64,000 nt of DNA from CAVQKZ01 sp963837325 (GTDB lineage: Bacteria > Actinomycetota > Actinomycetes > Mycobacteriales > Jatrophihabitantaceae): contig CAWIMV010000002.1 in assembly GCA_963837325.1 (NCBI GenBank), forward strand, positions 1,240,001-1,304,000, read 5' to 3'. The notes beneath the pieces are model-generated. The model saw nothing but the letters and a program-made list of their open reading frames with translations. It did no database searches and was not told the origin of the DNA. The position numbers and the translations under genes are program-made. How positions within the stretch are numbered: the stretch's first letter is position 1; each line of letters begins with the position of its first letter. This document shows positions 34,620-42,447 of this stretch, one piece after another.

Positions 34620-35561
34620 TCAGTTCGCATGCAGGGCGTCGTTGAGACTGACGTCGCCGCCCGCGCGGGGCCGCACCTCCAGGGTGCCGGTGACACTGTT
34701 GCGCCAGAACTGCAGCCCGGGCCGGCCCGACAGCGAGGCCGCCTTCACCGTGTCCCCGTCGGGCAACGTCAACTTCGCTCCCGCCGTGATGTAGGTGCCG
34801 GCCTCGACGACACAGTCGTCGCCCAGCGAGATGCCGATGCCGGCATTCGCACCCACCAGGCATCGGCGCCCGATACTGATCTGCTCGCGGCCGCCGCCGG
34901 AGAGCGTGCCCATGATCGAGGCGCCGCCGCCGACGTCGGAGCCTTCCCCGACGACCACGCCGGCGGAAACCCGGCCCTCGATCATCGACGCGCCGAGCGT
35001 GCCGGCGTTGTAGTTGACGAAGCCTTCGTGCATAACGGTGGTGCCCGGGGCGAGGTGAGCCCCCAGCCGGACCCGGTCGGCGTCGGCGATACGCACGCCG
35101 GACGGCACGACGTAGTCGGTCATCCGGGGGAACTTGTCGACCCCGAACACCTGCACCGGACCCTTGCGCCGCAGCGCGAGCCGGGTGCGTTCGAACTCCT
35201 CGACGGGGCAAGGGCCGACGCTGGTCCACACGACGTTCGGTAGCACTGCGAAGATGCCGTCGAGGTTGATGCTGCGCGGCGCGACCAGGCGGTGCGACAG
35301 CAGGTGCAGGCGCAGGTAGGCGTCGGATGTATCCGCGGGCGGAGCGTCCAGATCGATCTCGCAGTGCACGATGTCGATGCGCATGCCCCGGTCGCCGGTG
35401 CTGCCGTGCGTCCACGTGGCCGAGGCGAGTTCGTGCGGCGCCTGGGTGCCCGGCGCCGGGCCGAGAGCCGGCTCCGGGAACCAGGTGTCGAGCACCCGGC
35501 CGGCTGCGACACCGTCGGCGACGGTGGAGGCCAGGCCGTAACCCCAGGCTGGGTTGCTCAT
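34620..35561 (-). CDS. dapD: 2,3,4,5-tetrahydropyridine-2,6-dicarboxylate N-succinyltransferase
   Basis: 313 residues, the actinobacterial DapD form. An alpha/beta N-terminal domain is followed by a left-handed beta-helix of hexapeptide repeats (about residues 165-260, e.g. GGASIMGTLSGGG and GANAGIGISLGDD). It succinylates tetrahydrodipicolinate in the lysine/meso-diaminopimelate pathway, feeding cell-wall and lysine synthesis. Its ATG overlaps the stop of a 12-codon leaderless upstream frame (ATGA), so translation may be coupled. dapE is divergent, 315 bases away. Confidence 0.93.
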   Translation of the reverse strand: MSNPAWGYGLASTVADGVAAGRVLDTWFPEPALGPAPGTQAPHELASATWTHGSTGDRGMRIDIVHCEIDLDAPPADTSDAYLRLHLLSHRLVAPRSINLDGIFAVLPNVVWTSVGPCPVEEFERTRLALRRKGPVQVFGVDKFPRMTDYVVPSGVRIADADRVRLGAHLAPGTTVMHEGFVNYNAGTLGASMIEGRVSAGVVVGEGSDVGGGASIMGTLSGGGREQISIGRRCLVGANAGIGISLGDDCVVEAGTYITAGAKLTLPDGDTVKAASLSGRPGLQFWRNSVTGTLEVRPRAGGDVSLNDALHAN

Positions 35562-35596
35562 GGCGCGGCCATGAGCAGCGTGCGTCCGGTTGTCAC
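35558..35596 (-). CDS. Leaderless 12-codon upstream ORF of dapD
   Basis: TAGGGT at 35603-35608 (minus strand) is followed after six bases by a GTG that opens a 12-codon frame, MTTGRTLLMAAP. Its TGA overlaps the dapD ATG as ATGA. Leaderless initiation at this GTG would deliver ribosomes to dapD. Confidence 0.35.
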   Translation of the reverse strand: MTTGRTLLMAAP

Positions 35597-35602
35597 CCGA
35601 TC

Positions 35603-35608
35603 ACCCTA
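35603..35608 (-). promoter_or_regulatory. -10 box of dapD
   Basis: Minus-strand TAGGGT at 35603-35608, placing the transcript start at or next to the upstream GTG at 35596. Confidence 0.45.
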
Positions 35609-35643
35609 ACGAGACCGGTCGCCCCACCCCGCCGCCCGTCCCT

Positions 35644-35811
35644 GGGGTGGGTGCCCGTCGACTCTGTTGAGGACTGCCCGCACATTTGCACCCCGCGGCC
35701 CGCCGCCCCGGGGTGGGTGCCCGTCGACTTTGTTGAGGACTGCCCGCATTCATGCAGCCCGCCAGTCGGTTACCGCTGGACCAACACCACAAGAATGCGG
35801 GCAGTCCTCAA
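35644..35811. repeat. 39-base direct repeat and 19-base perfect inverted repeat in the dapD-dapE gap
   Basis: A 39-base unit occurs at 35644-35682 and 35710-35748 (66-base period, one mismatch). The end of the second copy, 35733-35751 (TTGAGGACTGCCCGCATTC), is perfectly complementary to 35793-35811, with a 41-base loop. The element lies between divergent promoters, so it is not a simple terminator for either gene. Confidence 0.85.
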
Positions 35812-35864
35812 GCGACCCGCGCCCACCGCCGTCCGCCCGCCCCCGCCGCCGGCGCGCCGCCAGG

Positions 35865-35870
35865 TAACCT
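35865..35870 (+). promoter_or_regulatory. -10 box, leaderless dapE promoter
   Basis: TAACCT ends six bases before the dapE GTG; no ribosome site is present. Confidence 0.5.
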
Positions 35871-35876
35871 CGCAGC

Positions 35877-36941
35877 GTGCTGGATCTGGCCGCCGACGCG
35901 GGTGCCGTGACCGCGGCCCTGGTCGACGTCGAGTCGGTGTCGGGCGACGAGGCCCGATTGGCCGACCTCATCGAGGCGGCGCTGCGGGCCTATCCGGCGC
36001 TGGCCGTCGAGCGCGACGGCAACGTGGTGCTGGCCCGCACCGCCCTGAGCCGGGGAGCGCGGGTCGTGCTGGCCGGCCACCTCGACACCGTGCCGATCGC
36101 CGACAACGTCCCCTCCCGGCGCGACGGCGACATCCTCCACGGCTGCGGCACCACCGACATGAAGTCGGGCCTCGCCGTGTTGCTGCGAATCGCCCACCTG
36201 GTCGGGTCGGGGGAGCTCGATCCGCGGGCCGACCTGACCTGGGTCTGCTACGACTGCGAAGAGGTCGACGCGGCCCGCAATGGCCTCGGCCGGTTGGCCC
36301 GCACCCGGCCGGACGACCTGCACGGTGACCTCGCGATCCTGCTCGAGCCGACCGACGGCCTCGTCGAGGGTGGCTGCCAGGGCACGCTGCGGGCGGTGGT
36401 GCGCACGACCGGCGTCCGGGCCCACAGCGCCCGCTCGTGGCTCGGGGTCAACGCGATCCACGCGGCCGCGCCGGTGCTCGACCGGCTGGCGGCCTACGAG
36501 GCGCGCGAGGTGGCGGTCGAAGGCCTGACCTACCGGGAAGGCCTGAACGCGGTGGCGATCGCGGGCGGGGTCGCGGGCAACGTCGTCCCCGACGAATGCT
36601 GCGTCACCGTGAACCTGCGCTTCGCTCCCGACCGGTCGGAAGAGGACGCCGCTGAGCACCTGCGCCGCGTCTTCGACGGCTTCGCCGTTGACATCGTCGA
36701 CTCCGCGCCGGCCGCACGGCCGGGCCTCGACGGGCCGCTGCCGCGGTCCGTGGTGGCTGCGGTCGGTGGCGAGCCGCGGGCCAAGCTGGGCTGGACCGAC
36801 GTCGCCCGCTTCGGCCAGCTCGGCATCCCGGCCGTCAACTTCGGCCCGGGCGACCCCAACTTGGCCCACAAGCCCGAGGAGCACGTCGCGCTGTCCCAGG
36901 TTCTCGAGGCCGAGGCGGCCATGGTGCGGTTGCTCTCATGA
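35877..36941 (+). CDS. dapE: Succinyl-diaminopimelate desuccinylase
   Basis: 354 residues; M20A di-zinc hydrolase. Metal-site residues are visible as H68 and D70 in AGHLDTVP, D94 in TTDMKSG, and E128/E129 in CYDCEE; the dimerisation lid spans about 175-290. It releases succinate from N-succinyl-L,L-diaminopimelate, the step after the aminotransferase in the succinylase branch. The leaderless GTG start is set by the TAACCT box. The MOSC gene overlaps its end by four bases. Confidence 0.93.
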   Translation: MLDLAADAGAVTAALVDVESVSGDEARLADLIEAALRAYPALAVERDGNVVLARTALSRGARVVLAGHLDTVPIADNVPSRRDGDILHGCGTTDMKSGLAVLLRIAHLVGSGELDPRADLTWVCYDCEEVDAARNGLGRLARTRPDDLHGDLAILLEPTDGLVEGGCQGTLRAVVRTTGVRAHSARSWLGVNAIHAAAPVLDRLAAYEAREVAVEGLTYREGLNAVAIAGGVAGNVVPDECCVTVNLRFAPDRSEEDAAEHLRRVFDGFAVDIVDSAPAARPGLDGPLPRSVVAAVGGEPRAKLGWTDVARFGQLGIPAVNFGPGDPNLAHKPEEHVALSQVLEAEAAMVRLLS

Positions 36942-37492
36942 CCCCGGCCGACCGTCCCGTGGTGAGCGCCGTCAGCCGGGACGGCGCGCACCGGTTCAGC
37001 AAGCATCCGGCCGATGCGATCCGGCTGGTCGTCGGACTCGGCGTGGACGGCGATGCGCACGCCGGTCGCACCGTGCAGCATTTGTCCCGCAAGCGCCGCG
37101 ACCCGTCGCAGCCCAACCTGCGCCAGGTCCACCTGATCCACGCGGAGTTGCACGACGAGCTAGTTGGCCGAGGCTTCGCGGTCACGGCCGGCGACATGGG
37201 TGAGAACGTCCTGACCCGCGGCCTCGACCTGCTCGCCCTGCCGACCGGTGCCCGCCTGCGCCTCGGCGACGAAGCGCTCGTCGAGGTCACCGGCCTGCGT
37301 AATCCGTGCGTCCAGCTCGACCGTTTCGCCGACGGGTTGATGGCCGCCGTGCTCGACCGGGCCGAAGACGGCACCCTGCTCCGCAAGGCCGGCGTCATGG
37401 CTGTCGTCCTGGCCACGGGCGACGTCCGGGTGGGTGACCCCGTCACCGTGCTGCTGCCGGACAGCCCGCACCGACCGCTGCAGCCGGTCTGA
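36938..37492 (+). CDS. MOSC-domain protein
   Basis: 184 residues; one MOSC (molybdenum cofactor sulfurase C-terminal) beta-barrel with the cysteine C124 in GLRNPCVQLDRF and the motif GDMGENVLTRG near residue 86. The YiiM-like group handles molybdenum cofactor or N-hydroxylated compounds. It overlaps dapE by four bases but has no known link to lysine synthesis. Confidence 0.85.
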   Translation: MTPADRPVVSAVSRDGAHRFSKHPADAIRLVVGLGVDGDAHAGRTVQHLSRKRRDPSQPNLRQVHLIHAELHDELVGRGFAVTAGDMGENVLTRGLDLLALPTGARLRLGDEALVEVTGLRNPCVQLDRFADGLMAAVLDRAEDGTLLRKAGVMAVVLATGDVRVGDPVTVLLPDSPHRPLQPV

Positions 37493-37534
37493 CCCGGCCT
37501 CGCCGCGCGCGGACGGGCCGATAGCGTTCAGCCC

Positions 37535-38350
37535 ATGAGCTCCGAGTCCGAAGGCCGCACCGAGCACCGGGGCGGCCCGGTGCTGATGCGGGGCGACCAG
37601 ATCAAGCCGGACACCACCGATCAGCGCTTGCTCGACTCGCGCGGACCGTCTGATTGGCTGCATACGGACCCCTGGCGGGTCATGCGGATCCAGAGCGAGT
37701 TCGTCGAAGGCTTCGGGCTGCTGGCCGAGCTGCCGGCTGCGGTTTCGGTGTTCGGCTCGGCCCGCACGCCGACCCATCACCCCGACTACGCCGCGGGTCT
37801 CGAGCTCGGGGCCGCGCTGGCCAAGGCCGGCTTTGCCGTGATCACCGGTGGCGGTCCGGGTGCCATGGAAGCGGTGAACCGCGGTGCGTCCGAAGCGGGG
37901 GGAGTGTCGGTCGGTCTCGGCATCGAGCTGCCGTTCGAGCAGACCCTCAACGACTGGGTCGACCTCGGCGTCAACTTCCGCTACTTCTTCGCCCGCAAGA
38001 CCATGTTCGTCAAGTACGCCCAGGCCTTCGTGATCATGCCGGGCGGCTTCGGCACGCTGGACGAGATGTTCGAGGCGTTGACTCTCGTGCAGACCAACAA
38101 GGTGACCCGGTTCCCGGTCATCCTCTATGGCACGGAGTACTGGCAGGGCTTGCTCGACTGGTTGCGCAGCACGATGCTGGCCGCCGGCAAGATCGGCGAA
38201 GGCGATTTGGAACTGCTCAGCGTGACCGACGACATCGACGAGATCGTCGCTCGCATCGTCGCCTCCGCCACGCCGAGCTCGGACCAGGAAGCCGTGGAAA
38301 GCCGCGCGCTGGCCGAGGACTCCCGCAGCGGCTCACACGACGGGCAGTAG
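37535..38350 (+). CDS. LOG-family protein (TIGR00730, long form)
   Basis: 271 residues. The nucleotide-binding motifs GGGPGAMEAVNRGA (near 108) and PGGFGTLDEMFEALT (near 168) are intact. LOG proteins split nucleoside 5'-monophosphates into ribose phosphate and the free base; plant and actinobacterial members release cytokinins. A TAGCGT box ends seven bases before the ATG, giving a leaderless start. It is followed three bases later by a second, shorter LOG gene. Confidence 0.88.
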   Translation: MSSESEGRTEHRGGPVLMRGDQIKPDTTDQRLLDSRGPSDWLHTDPWRVMRIQSEFVEGFGLLAELPAAVSVFGSARTPTHHPDYAAGLELGAALAKAGFAVITGGGPGAMEAVNRGASEAGGVSVGLGIELPFEQTLNDWVDLGVNFRYFFARKTMFVKYAQAFVIMPGGFGTLDEMFEALTLVQTNKVTRFPVILYGTEYWQGLLDWLRSTMLAAGKIGEGDLELLSVTDDIDEIVARIVASATPSSDQEAVESRALAEDSRSGSHDGQ

Positions 38351-38353
38351 TTC

Positions 38354-38893
38354 GTGGCGGCTGTGTGCGTGTTCTGCGCGTCCTCCGAGAAGATCGACGA
38401 CAGCTACCTCGCCCTCGCCCAGGCCGTCGGCACCCGGTTGGCCGCGGGCGGGCATTCGCTGGTCTCCGGGGGTGGCCGGGTGTCGATGATGGGTGCGCTC
38501 GCCATGGCCGCCCGAGCCGGCGGAGCCCACACCGTCGGCGTCATTCCCGAACACCTGGTGTCCTACGAGGTTGCCGACACCGATGCCGATGAGCTCGTGG
38601 TCGTCGACACGATGCGCGAGCGCAAACGCGTCATGGATCAGCGCTGCGACGCCGTACTCGCGCTGCCGGGCGGCATTGGCACGCTGGAGGAGCTGTTCGA
38701 GATGTGGACGGCCGGCTCGCTGGGGATGCACGCCAAGCCGGTGATCGTGCTCGATCCCGACGGCTTCTACTCGCCCCTGTGGGACTACCTCGACTCCCTG
38801 CGAGAACACGGATTTGTGCGCCAGGCGGCGCTCGATCTGCTGCACCGCGTCACTACTGTCGACGCCGCTTTCGAGGTCGTCGAACGCCGCTGA
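38354..38893 (+). CDS. LOG-family protein (TIGR00730, short form)
   Basis: 179 residues, close to the length of plant LOG and Rv1205. The motifs VSGGGRVSMMGALA and LPGGIGTLEELFEMWT are intact, as are the cysteine-containing strand VCVFCASSEK and the helix RKRVMDQRC. It is expected to be a cytokinin-riboside-monophosphate phosphoribohydrolase. The GTG start lies three bases after the stop of the larger LOG gene, so the two are made together. Confidence 0.9.
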   Translation: MAAVCVFCASSEKIDDSYLALAQAVGTRLAAGGHSLVSGGGRVSMMGALAMAARAGGAHTVGVIPEHLVSYEVADTDADELVVVDTMRERKRVMDQRCDAVLALPGGIGTLEELFEMWTAGSLGMHAKPVIVLDPDGFYSPLWDYLDSLREHGFVRQAALDLLHRVTTVDAAFEVVERR

Positions 38894-38902
38894 GCCAGCC
38901 CG

Positions 38903-38908
38903 TAGCCT
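38903..38908 (+). promoter_or_regulatory. -10 box of a leaderless transcript
   Basis: TAGCCT ends six bases before the ATG of the following flavin/F420 gene. Confidence 0.45.
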
Positions 38909-38914
38909 GGGCGG

Positions 38915-39343
38915 ATGGCCAACCCGATGAGCGATGACGAGCGACGGAAATTCCTGCTCGAGGGAACCCGCACCGGCATCCTCGCCACCGTGCGGGCCGA
39001 CGGCCGCCCCCACGCCGCGCCGATCTGGTTCACCCTCGACGGCGACGACGTCATCTTCACGACGAACGAGGTCACGGTGAAGGGCCGCAACCTGCGCCGA
39101 GACAGCCGGGCCGTACTCGTGGTCGACGACGGCAAACCACCATTCGACTTCGTCACGATCGAGGGCGAGGTCGAACTGTCGGAGGACCCGGACGACAGGC
39201 TGCACTGGGCGACGGCGCTCGGCGCCCGCTACATGGGCGCGGACCGCGCGGAAGAGTTCGGCCGGCGCAACGCCGTACCGGGCGAACTGCTGGTCCGGCT
39301 GCGCCCGGCCAAGGTCATCGCGCTGTCCGCGATCGCGGATTGA
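38915..39343 (+). CDS. PPOX-class F420-dependent oxidoreductase-like protein
   Basis: 142 residues; split-barrel fold with TGILATVRADGRPHAAPIWF at residues 18-37, typical of the TIGR03618 F420-binding group. The family includes F420-dependent reductases of biliverdin and other conjugated compounds; the cofactor here is inferred from similarity. It has its own leaderless promoter and converges on folP2, with 12 bases between the stops. Confidence 0.8.
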   Translation: MANPMSDDERRKFLLEGTRTGILATVRADGRPHAAPIWFTLDGDDVIFTTNEVTVKGRNLRRDSRAVLVVDDGKPPFDFVTIEGEVELSEDPDDRLHWATALGARYMGADRAEEFGRRNAVPGELLVRLRPAKVIALSAIAD

Positions 39344-39355
39344 CCGGCCGCCGCC

Positions 39356-40216
39356 TCAAGCCAGGCCGCGCCGAGCGACGGCGGGCGGGCGGGTGCCACG
39401 GATAGAGGCCACCATGTCGAGCACGCGCCGGGTCGCGCGAACGTCGTGGGCCCGGAACATCCGCGCTCCCAGCCAGGCCGAGATCGCCGTCGCCGCAAGC
39501 GTGCCTTCGAGCCGCTCGGCCGGTGGCAGATCGAGCGTTTCGCCGATGAAGTCCTTGCGGGACAGGGCCACCAGCACTGGCCAGCCCGTGGCCACCAGCT
39601 CGTCCAGGCGGCGGGTCAGCTCGAGGGAGTGCCTGGTGTTCTTGCCGAAGTCGTGAGTCGGGTCGATCAGAAGTCCGTCGCGGCGGACGCCGAATTCGAC
39701 CGCGCGAGTGGCGGCGGTGGTGACGGTCGTCCGGACGTCGGCGACCACGTCGTCGTAGCTGACCCGGTGCGGGTCGGTGCGCGGCGCCAGACCGCCGGTG
39801 TGGCTGCACACCAGACCGGCGCCAGTGTCAGCGGCCACGCCCACCAGGTCGGGATCGGCGCCGGCCCAACTGTCGTTGATGAGGTCGGCACCGGCGGCAA
39901 TCACCTGCGCTGCGACCTCGGCCCGCCAGGTGTCCACGCTGATCACGATGTCGGCGAATCGCTCGCGCGCTGCTGACACGACGGGCAGCACCCGCGCCAG
40001 CTCCTCGGCCACACTCACCGGCGGCCCCTCACCGGCCCGGACGCCGCCGATGTCGACGACGTCGGCCCCTTCGTCGACGGCGCGGGCAACGGCGGCGAGA
40101 GCAGCCCCCATCTCGACGTTGGCGCCGCCGTCGTAGAACGAGTCCGGGGTGCGGTTGACGATGGCCATCACCGCGAGGTCGTCCGCGCCGAAGACGCGCG
40201 GCCCGAGACGCAACAT
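39356..40216 (-). CDS. Dihydropteroate synthase-like protein (FolP2 type)
   Basis: 286 residues. The first motif reads MAIVNRTPDSFYDGG, where true DHPS proteins have a VMGVLNVTPDSFSDGG pattern; GVRAGEG takes the place of GGESTRPG. This is the signature of mycobacterial Rv1207 (FolP2), which lacks DHPS activity as far as known. The TIM barrel is otherwise intact, including HDFGKNTRHSLEL and LVALSRKDFIGE. It probably uses a related pterin or other substrate. The frame extends upstream, but ATG 40216 begins the conserved part. Confidence 0.85.
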   Translation of the reverse strand: MLRLGPRVFGADDLAVMAIVNRTPDSFYDGGANVEMGAALAAVARAVDEGADVVDIGGVRAGEGPPVSVAEELARVLPVVSAARERFADIVISVDTWRAEVAAQVIAAGADLINDSWAGADPDLVGVAADTGAGLVCSHTGGLAPRTDPHRVSYDDVVADVRTTVTTAATRAVEFGVRRDGLLIDPTHDFGKNTRHSLELTRRLDELVATGWPVLVALSRKDFIGETLDLPPAERLEGTLAATAISAWLGARMFRAHDVRATRRVLDMVASIRGTRPPAVARRGLA

Positions 40217-40261
40217 CACCCGCTCACCCTGACAGAGGGGCGGGCATGACACGATCGGTGG

Positions 40262-40702
40262 GTGCTGACGCTGGCTTTGTACGGCCTGCTCGCGATCGTG
40301 CTGATCGGGGCCCTGTACCTGATTGCGGTCCGGCTGCTGCCGGCCGGCGAGCAGATCGCCCCGCCGGTGCGCGACGAGCCGATCTGGGAACTGCCCAGCG
40401 AACGGGCGATGCTCGCCGCCGATGTCGCGGATGTGCGCCTTCCGGTGGCGCTGCGGGGCTACCGCTTCGCCGAGACCGACCTCCTGCTCGACCGGCTGGT
40501 GGAGGAACTGCAGGCCCGCGACGAGGAGATCGCCCGGCTGCGCGGGGTCCCGTCGACGACCCGTACGGGCCAGCCCGATCCTGCTCCCGGCGCGATGCTC
40601 GGCCCGCCGCCGGTAACCCGGCCCGACTCGGAGTCCGAGGCGGGGGCACCGACCGACAAGCCGCGTAAGCCGGCCGACCAGCCCGGCGAGCATGCCGGCT
40701 GA
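40262..40702 (+). CDS. DivIVA-domain membrane-anchored protein
   Basis: 146 residues with one N-terminal membrane helix (about residues 2-24). A short DivIVA-like motif follows (VRLPVALRGYRFAETDLLLD, near 60-79), and then a Pro-rich tail. It lacks the long coiled coil of cell-pole DivIVA/Wag31, so it is probably a small membrane-bound relative. It overlaps the tag gene by 11 bases and is divergent from folP2. Confidence 0.8.
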   Translation: MLTLALYGLLAIVLIGALYLIAVRLLPAGEQIAPPVRDEPIWELPSERAMLAADVADVRLPVALRGYRFAETDLLLDRLVEELQARDEEIARLRGVPSTTRTGQPDPAPGAMLGPPPVTRPDSESEAGAPTDKPRKPADQPGEHAG

Positions 40703-41264
40703 GGCGAACCGGTCGCGCTGCGATTGGGCCAACTCCACACCCGAGTACATCGCTTACCACGACGACGAGTGGGGCTGGCCGTTGCACGGCGAGGCGGCCC
40801 TGTTCGAGCGGCTCTCGCTGGAAGCGTTCCAGTCCGGCTTGTCGTGGCTGATCATCCTGCGCAAGCGGCCGGCGTTCCGGGCCGCGTTCGCCAACTTCGA
40901 CGTCGACGCGGTGGCCGCCTTCGACGACGGCGACGTCGCTCGCCTGCTGGCCGACGCGGGGATCGTCCGCAACCGGGCCAAGGTCGACGCGACGATCGCC
41001 AACGCCCGGGCCATCCGCGCCGGAGTGCCCGAGAGCCTCGATGAGCTGCTGTGGTCGTTCGCGCCGGGCGCCCGGCGGCGCCCGGCGACGCTCGCCGACG
41101 TCCCGGCCGTCTCACCGGAGTCGACGGCGATGGCCAAGGAGCTCAGGCGCCGTGGCCTGCGCTTCGTCGGCCCCACCACCGCCTATGCCCTGATGCAGGC
41201 TACCGGCATGGTCGACGACCACATCGCCACGTGCTGGCGCGCCAGCGCCGTCAGTGACCGGTGA
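40692..41264 (+). CDS. tag: DNA-3-methyladenine glycosylase I
   Basis: 190 residues; full Tag family. Zinc ligands are seen in RCDWA (Cys near 10), the His in YHDDEWGWPLHGE, and the C-terminal DDHIATCWR. The helical core segment FQSGLSWLIILRKRPAFRAA is the base-recognition region. It removes 3-methyladenine from alkylated DNA. The ATG lies 11 bases inside the preceding gene; the last 14 bases overlap the convergent enoyl-CoA hydratase gene. Confidence 0.95.
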   Translation: MPAEANRSRCDWANSTPEYIAYHDDEWGWPLHGEAALFERLSLEAFQSGLSWLIILRKRPAFRAAFANFDVDAVAAFDDGDVARLLADAGIVRNRAKVDATIANARAIRAGVPESLDELLWSFAPGARRRPATLADVPAVSPESTAMAKELRRRGLRFVGPTTAYALMQATGMVDDHIATCWRASAVSDR

Positions 41265-42039
41265 ATACCGGCTGTTGCTTGGCCACGAACGCGGCGGTGG
41301 CGCTGCGGTGGTCGTCGGTTGCCCCCGCGGCGCTCTGCAACTCGGCCTCCTTGGCCAGGGCCTGGGCCAGCGTGGCGTCGGCGGCGTAGGCGATCGACTC
41401 CTTGATCGCGGCGTAGGCGGCGGTGGGGCCGGCGGCCAGGCGGGCGGCCAGTTCCTGGGCCGCGGGCAGCACATGGTCGGGCTCGACGACGGCATTGACC
41501 AGCCCCATCTCCAGGGCCGCGTCGGCCGTCACCGGCTCGGCCAGGATGGCGAGCGCGGTGGCCCGGGCCGTGCCGATCAGGCGGGGGAGCGTCCAGGAAA
41601 CGCCGCTGTCGAGCGTCAATCCCACGTTCGCGAACGCGAGCAGGAACCCGGCCTTCTTGGCCGCGATCCGGAAGTCGCAGGCGAACGCGAACCCGGCTCC
41701 GGCCCCGGCCGCCATCCCGTTGACCGCCGCGATCACCGGCTTGGGCATCGTGGCCAACGCGGTCACGATCGGGTTGTAGTGCTCGGTGACGGTGTTCAGC
41801 GGCGCCGGATCGTTGGCCTCGAGCAGGGCCACGTGCTCGCGCAGATCCTGACCGACGCAAAAACCCCGCCCCGCGCCCGTGAGCACGACCGCCCGCACCG
41901 CATCATCCCGGGACACCTCGTCGACGGCACTGCCCAGCGCCTCCTTGAGCTCCACCGAAAGCGAGTTCATCGAGTCCGGACGGTTGAGGGTGAGCGTGGC
42001 CACCCCGTCAGCACGGTCCAGCAGCAGGACGTCAGACAC
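41251..42039 (-). CDS. Enoyl-CoA hydratase/isomerase-family protein (PaaG-like)
   Basis: 262 residues; crotonase fold. The oxyanion-hole motif NGMAAGAGAGFAFACDF is near residue 105; an aspartate-type catalytic site rather than the two-Glu hydratase pair is visible (VGLTLDSGVSW). This is the pattern of the PaaG/isomerase branch, acting on phenylacetyl-CoA epoxide or similar enoyl-CoAs. GAAGGGATC upstream marks the GTG at 42039. The role in beta-oxidation or aromatic breakdown cannot be told from context. Confidence 0.85.
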   Translation of the reverse strand: MSDVLLLDRADGVATLTLNRPDSMNSLSVELKEALGSAVDEVSRDDAVRAVVLTGAGRGFCVGQDLREHVALLEANDPAPLNTVTEHYNPIVTALATMPKPVIAAVNGMAAGAGAGFAFACDFRIAAKKAGFLLAFANVGLTLDSGVSWTLPRLIGTARATALAILAEPVTADAALEMGLVNAVVEPDHVLPAAQELAARLAAGPTAAYAAIKESIAYAADATLAQALAKEAELQSAAGATDDHRSATAAFVAKQQPVFTGH

Positions 42040-42207
42040 GTCATGATCCCTTCGGCAGGTGGCTCCGGGGACGTTACCGCCACCCGGAGTTGGGGGAGGA
42101 GGCCGCGATGCGGGAGAATGACCACAGCACTGGTGTCGCGGCGGTTCGCGGGCCGGGATGGTCTCAATACACACGTGAGCGCGGTTGCGCCCACCGAGGA
42201 GGTACGC

Positions 42208-42375
42208 ATGGCGGCCATGAAGCCGCGGACGGGCGACGGTCCGCTCGAGGTCACCAAGGAGGGGCGCGGCATCGTGATGCGCGTTCCCCTCGAAGGCGGC
42301 GGACGTCTCGTCGTTGAGATGTCAGCTGACGAGGCGACCGCCCTGGGCGACGCGCTGAAGAACGTCGTCAGCTGA
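42208..42375 (+). CDS. DUF3117 protein
   Basis: 55 residues, nearly invariant in the family: starts MAAMKPRTGDGPLEVTKEG and ends in DALKNVV. A CGAGGAGG ribosome site lies seven bases ahead of the ATG. DUF3117 proteins are present in almost all actinomycetes; the function is unknown. A strong hairpin follows. The gene is shorter than usual ORF cut-offs and easily missed. Confidence 0.92.
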   Translation: MAAMKPRTGDGPLEVTKEGRGIVMRVPLEGGGRLVVEMSADEATALGDALKNVVS

Positions 42376-42388
42376 CCGCGTGACAGCC

Positions 42389-42426
42389 GGCCCCGGGCCC
42401 GGCGCGAGAGCGCCGGCACCGGGGCC
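42389..42426 (+). terminator. GC-rich hairpin after DUF3117
   Basis: Arms 42389-42405 and 42410-42426 pair over 17 positions with a two-base internal mismatch and a GAGA tetraloop. There is no T tract. Confidence 0.75.
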
Positions 42427-42447
42427 GAATGCTGCCCATGGAGCCCC

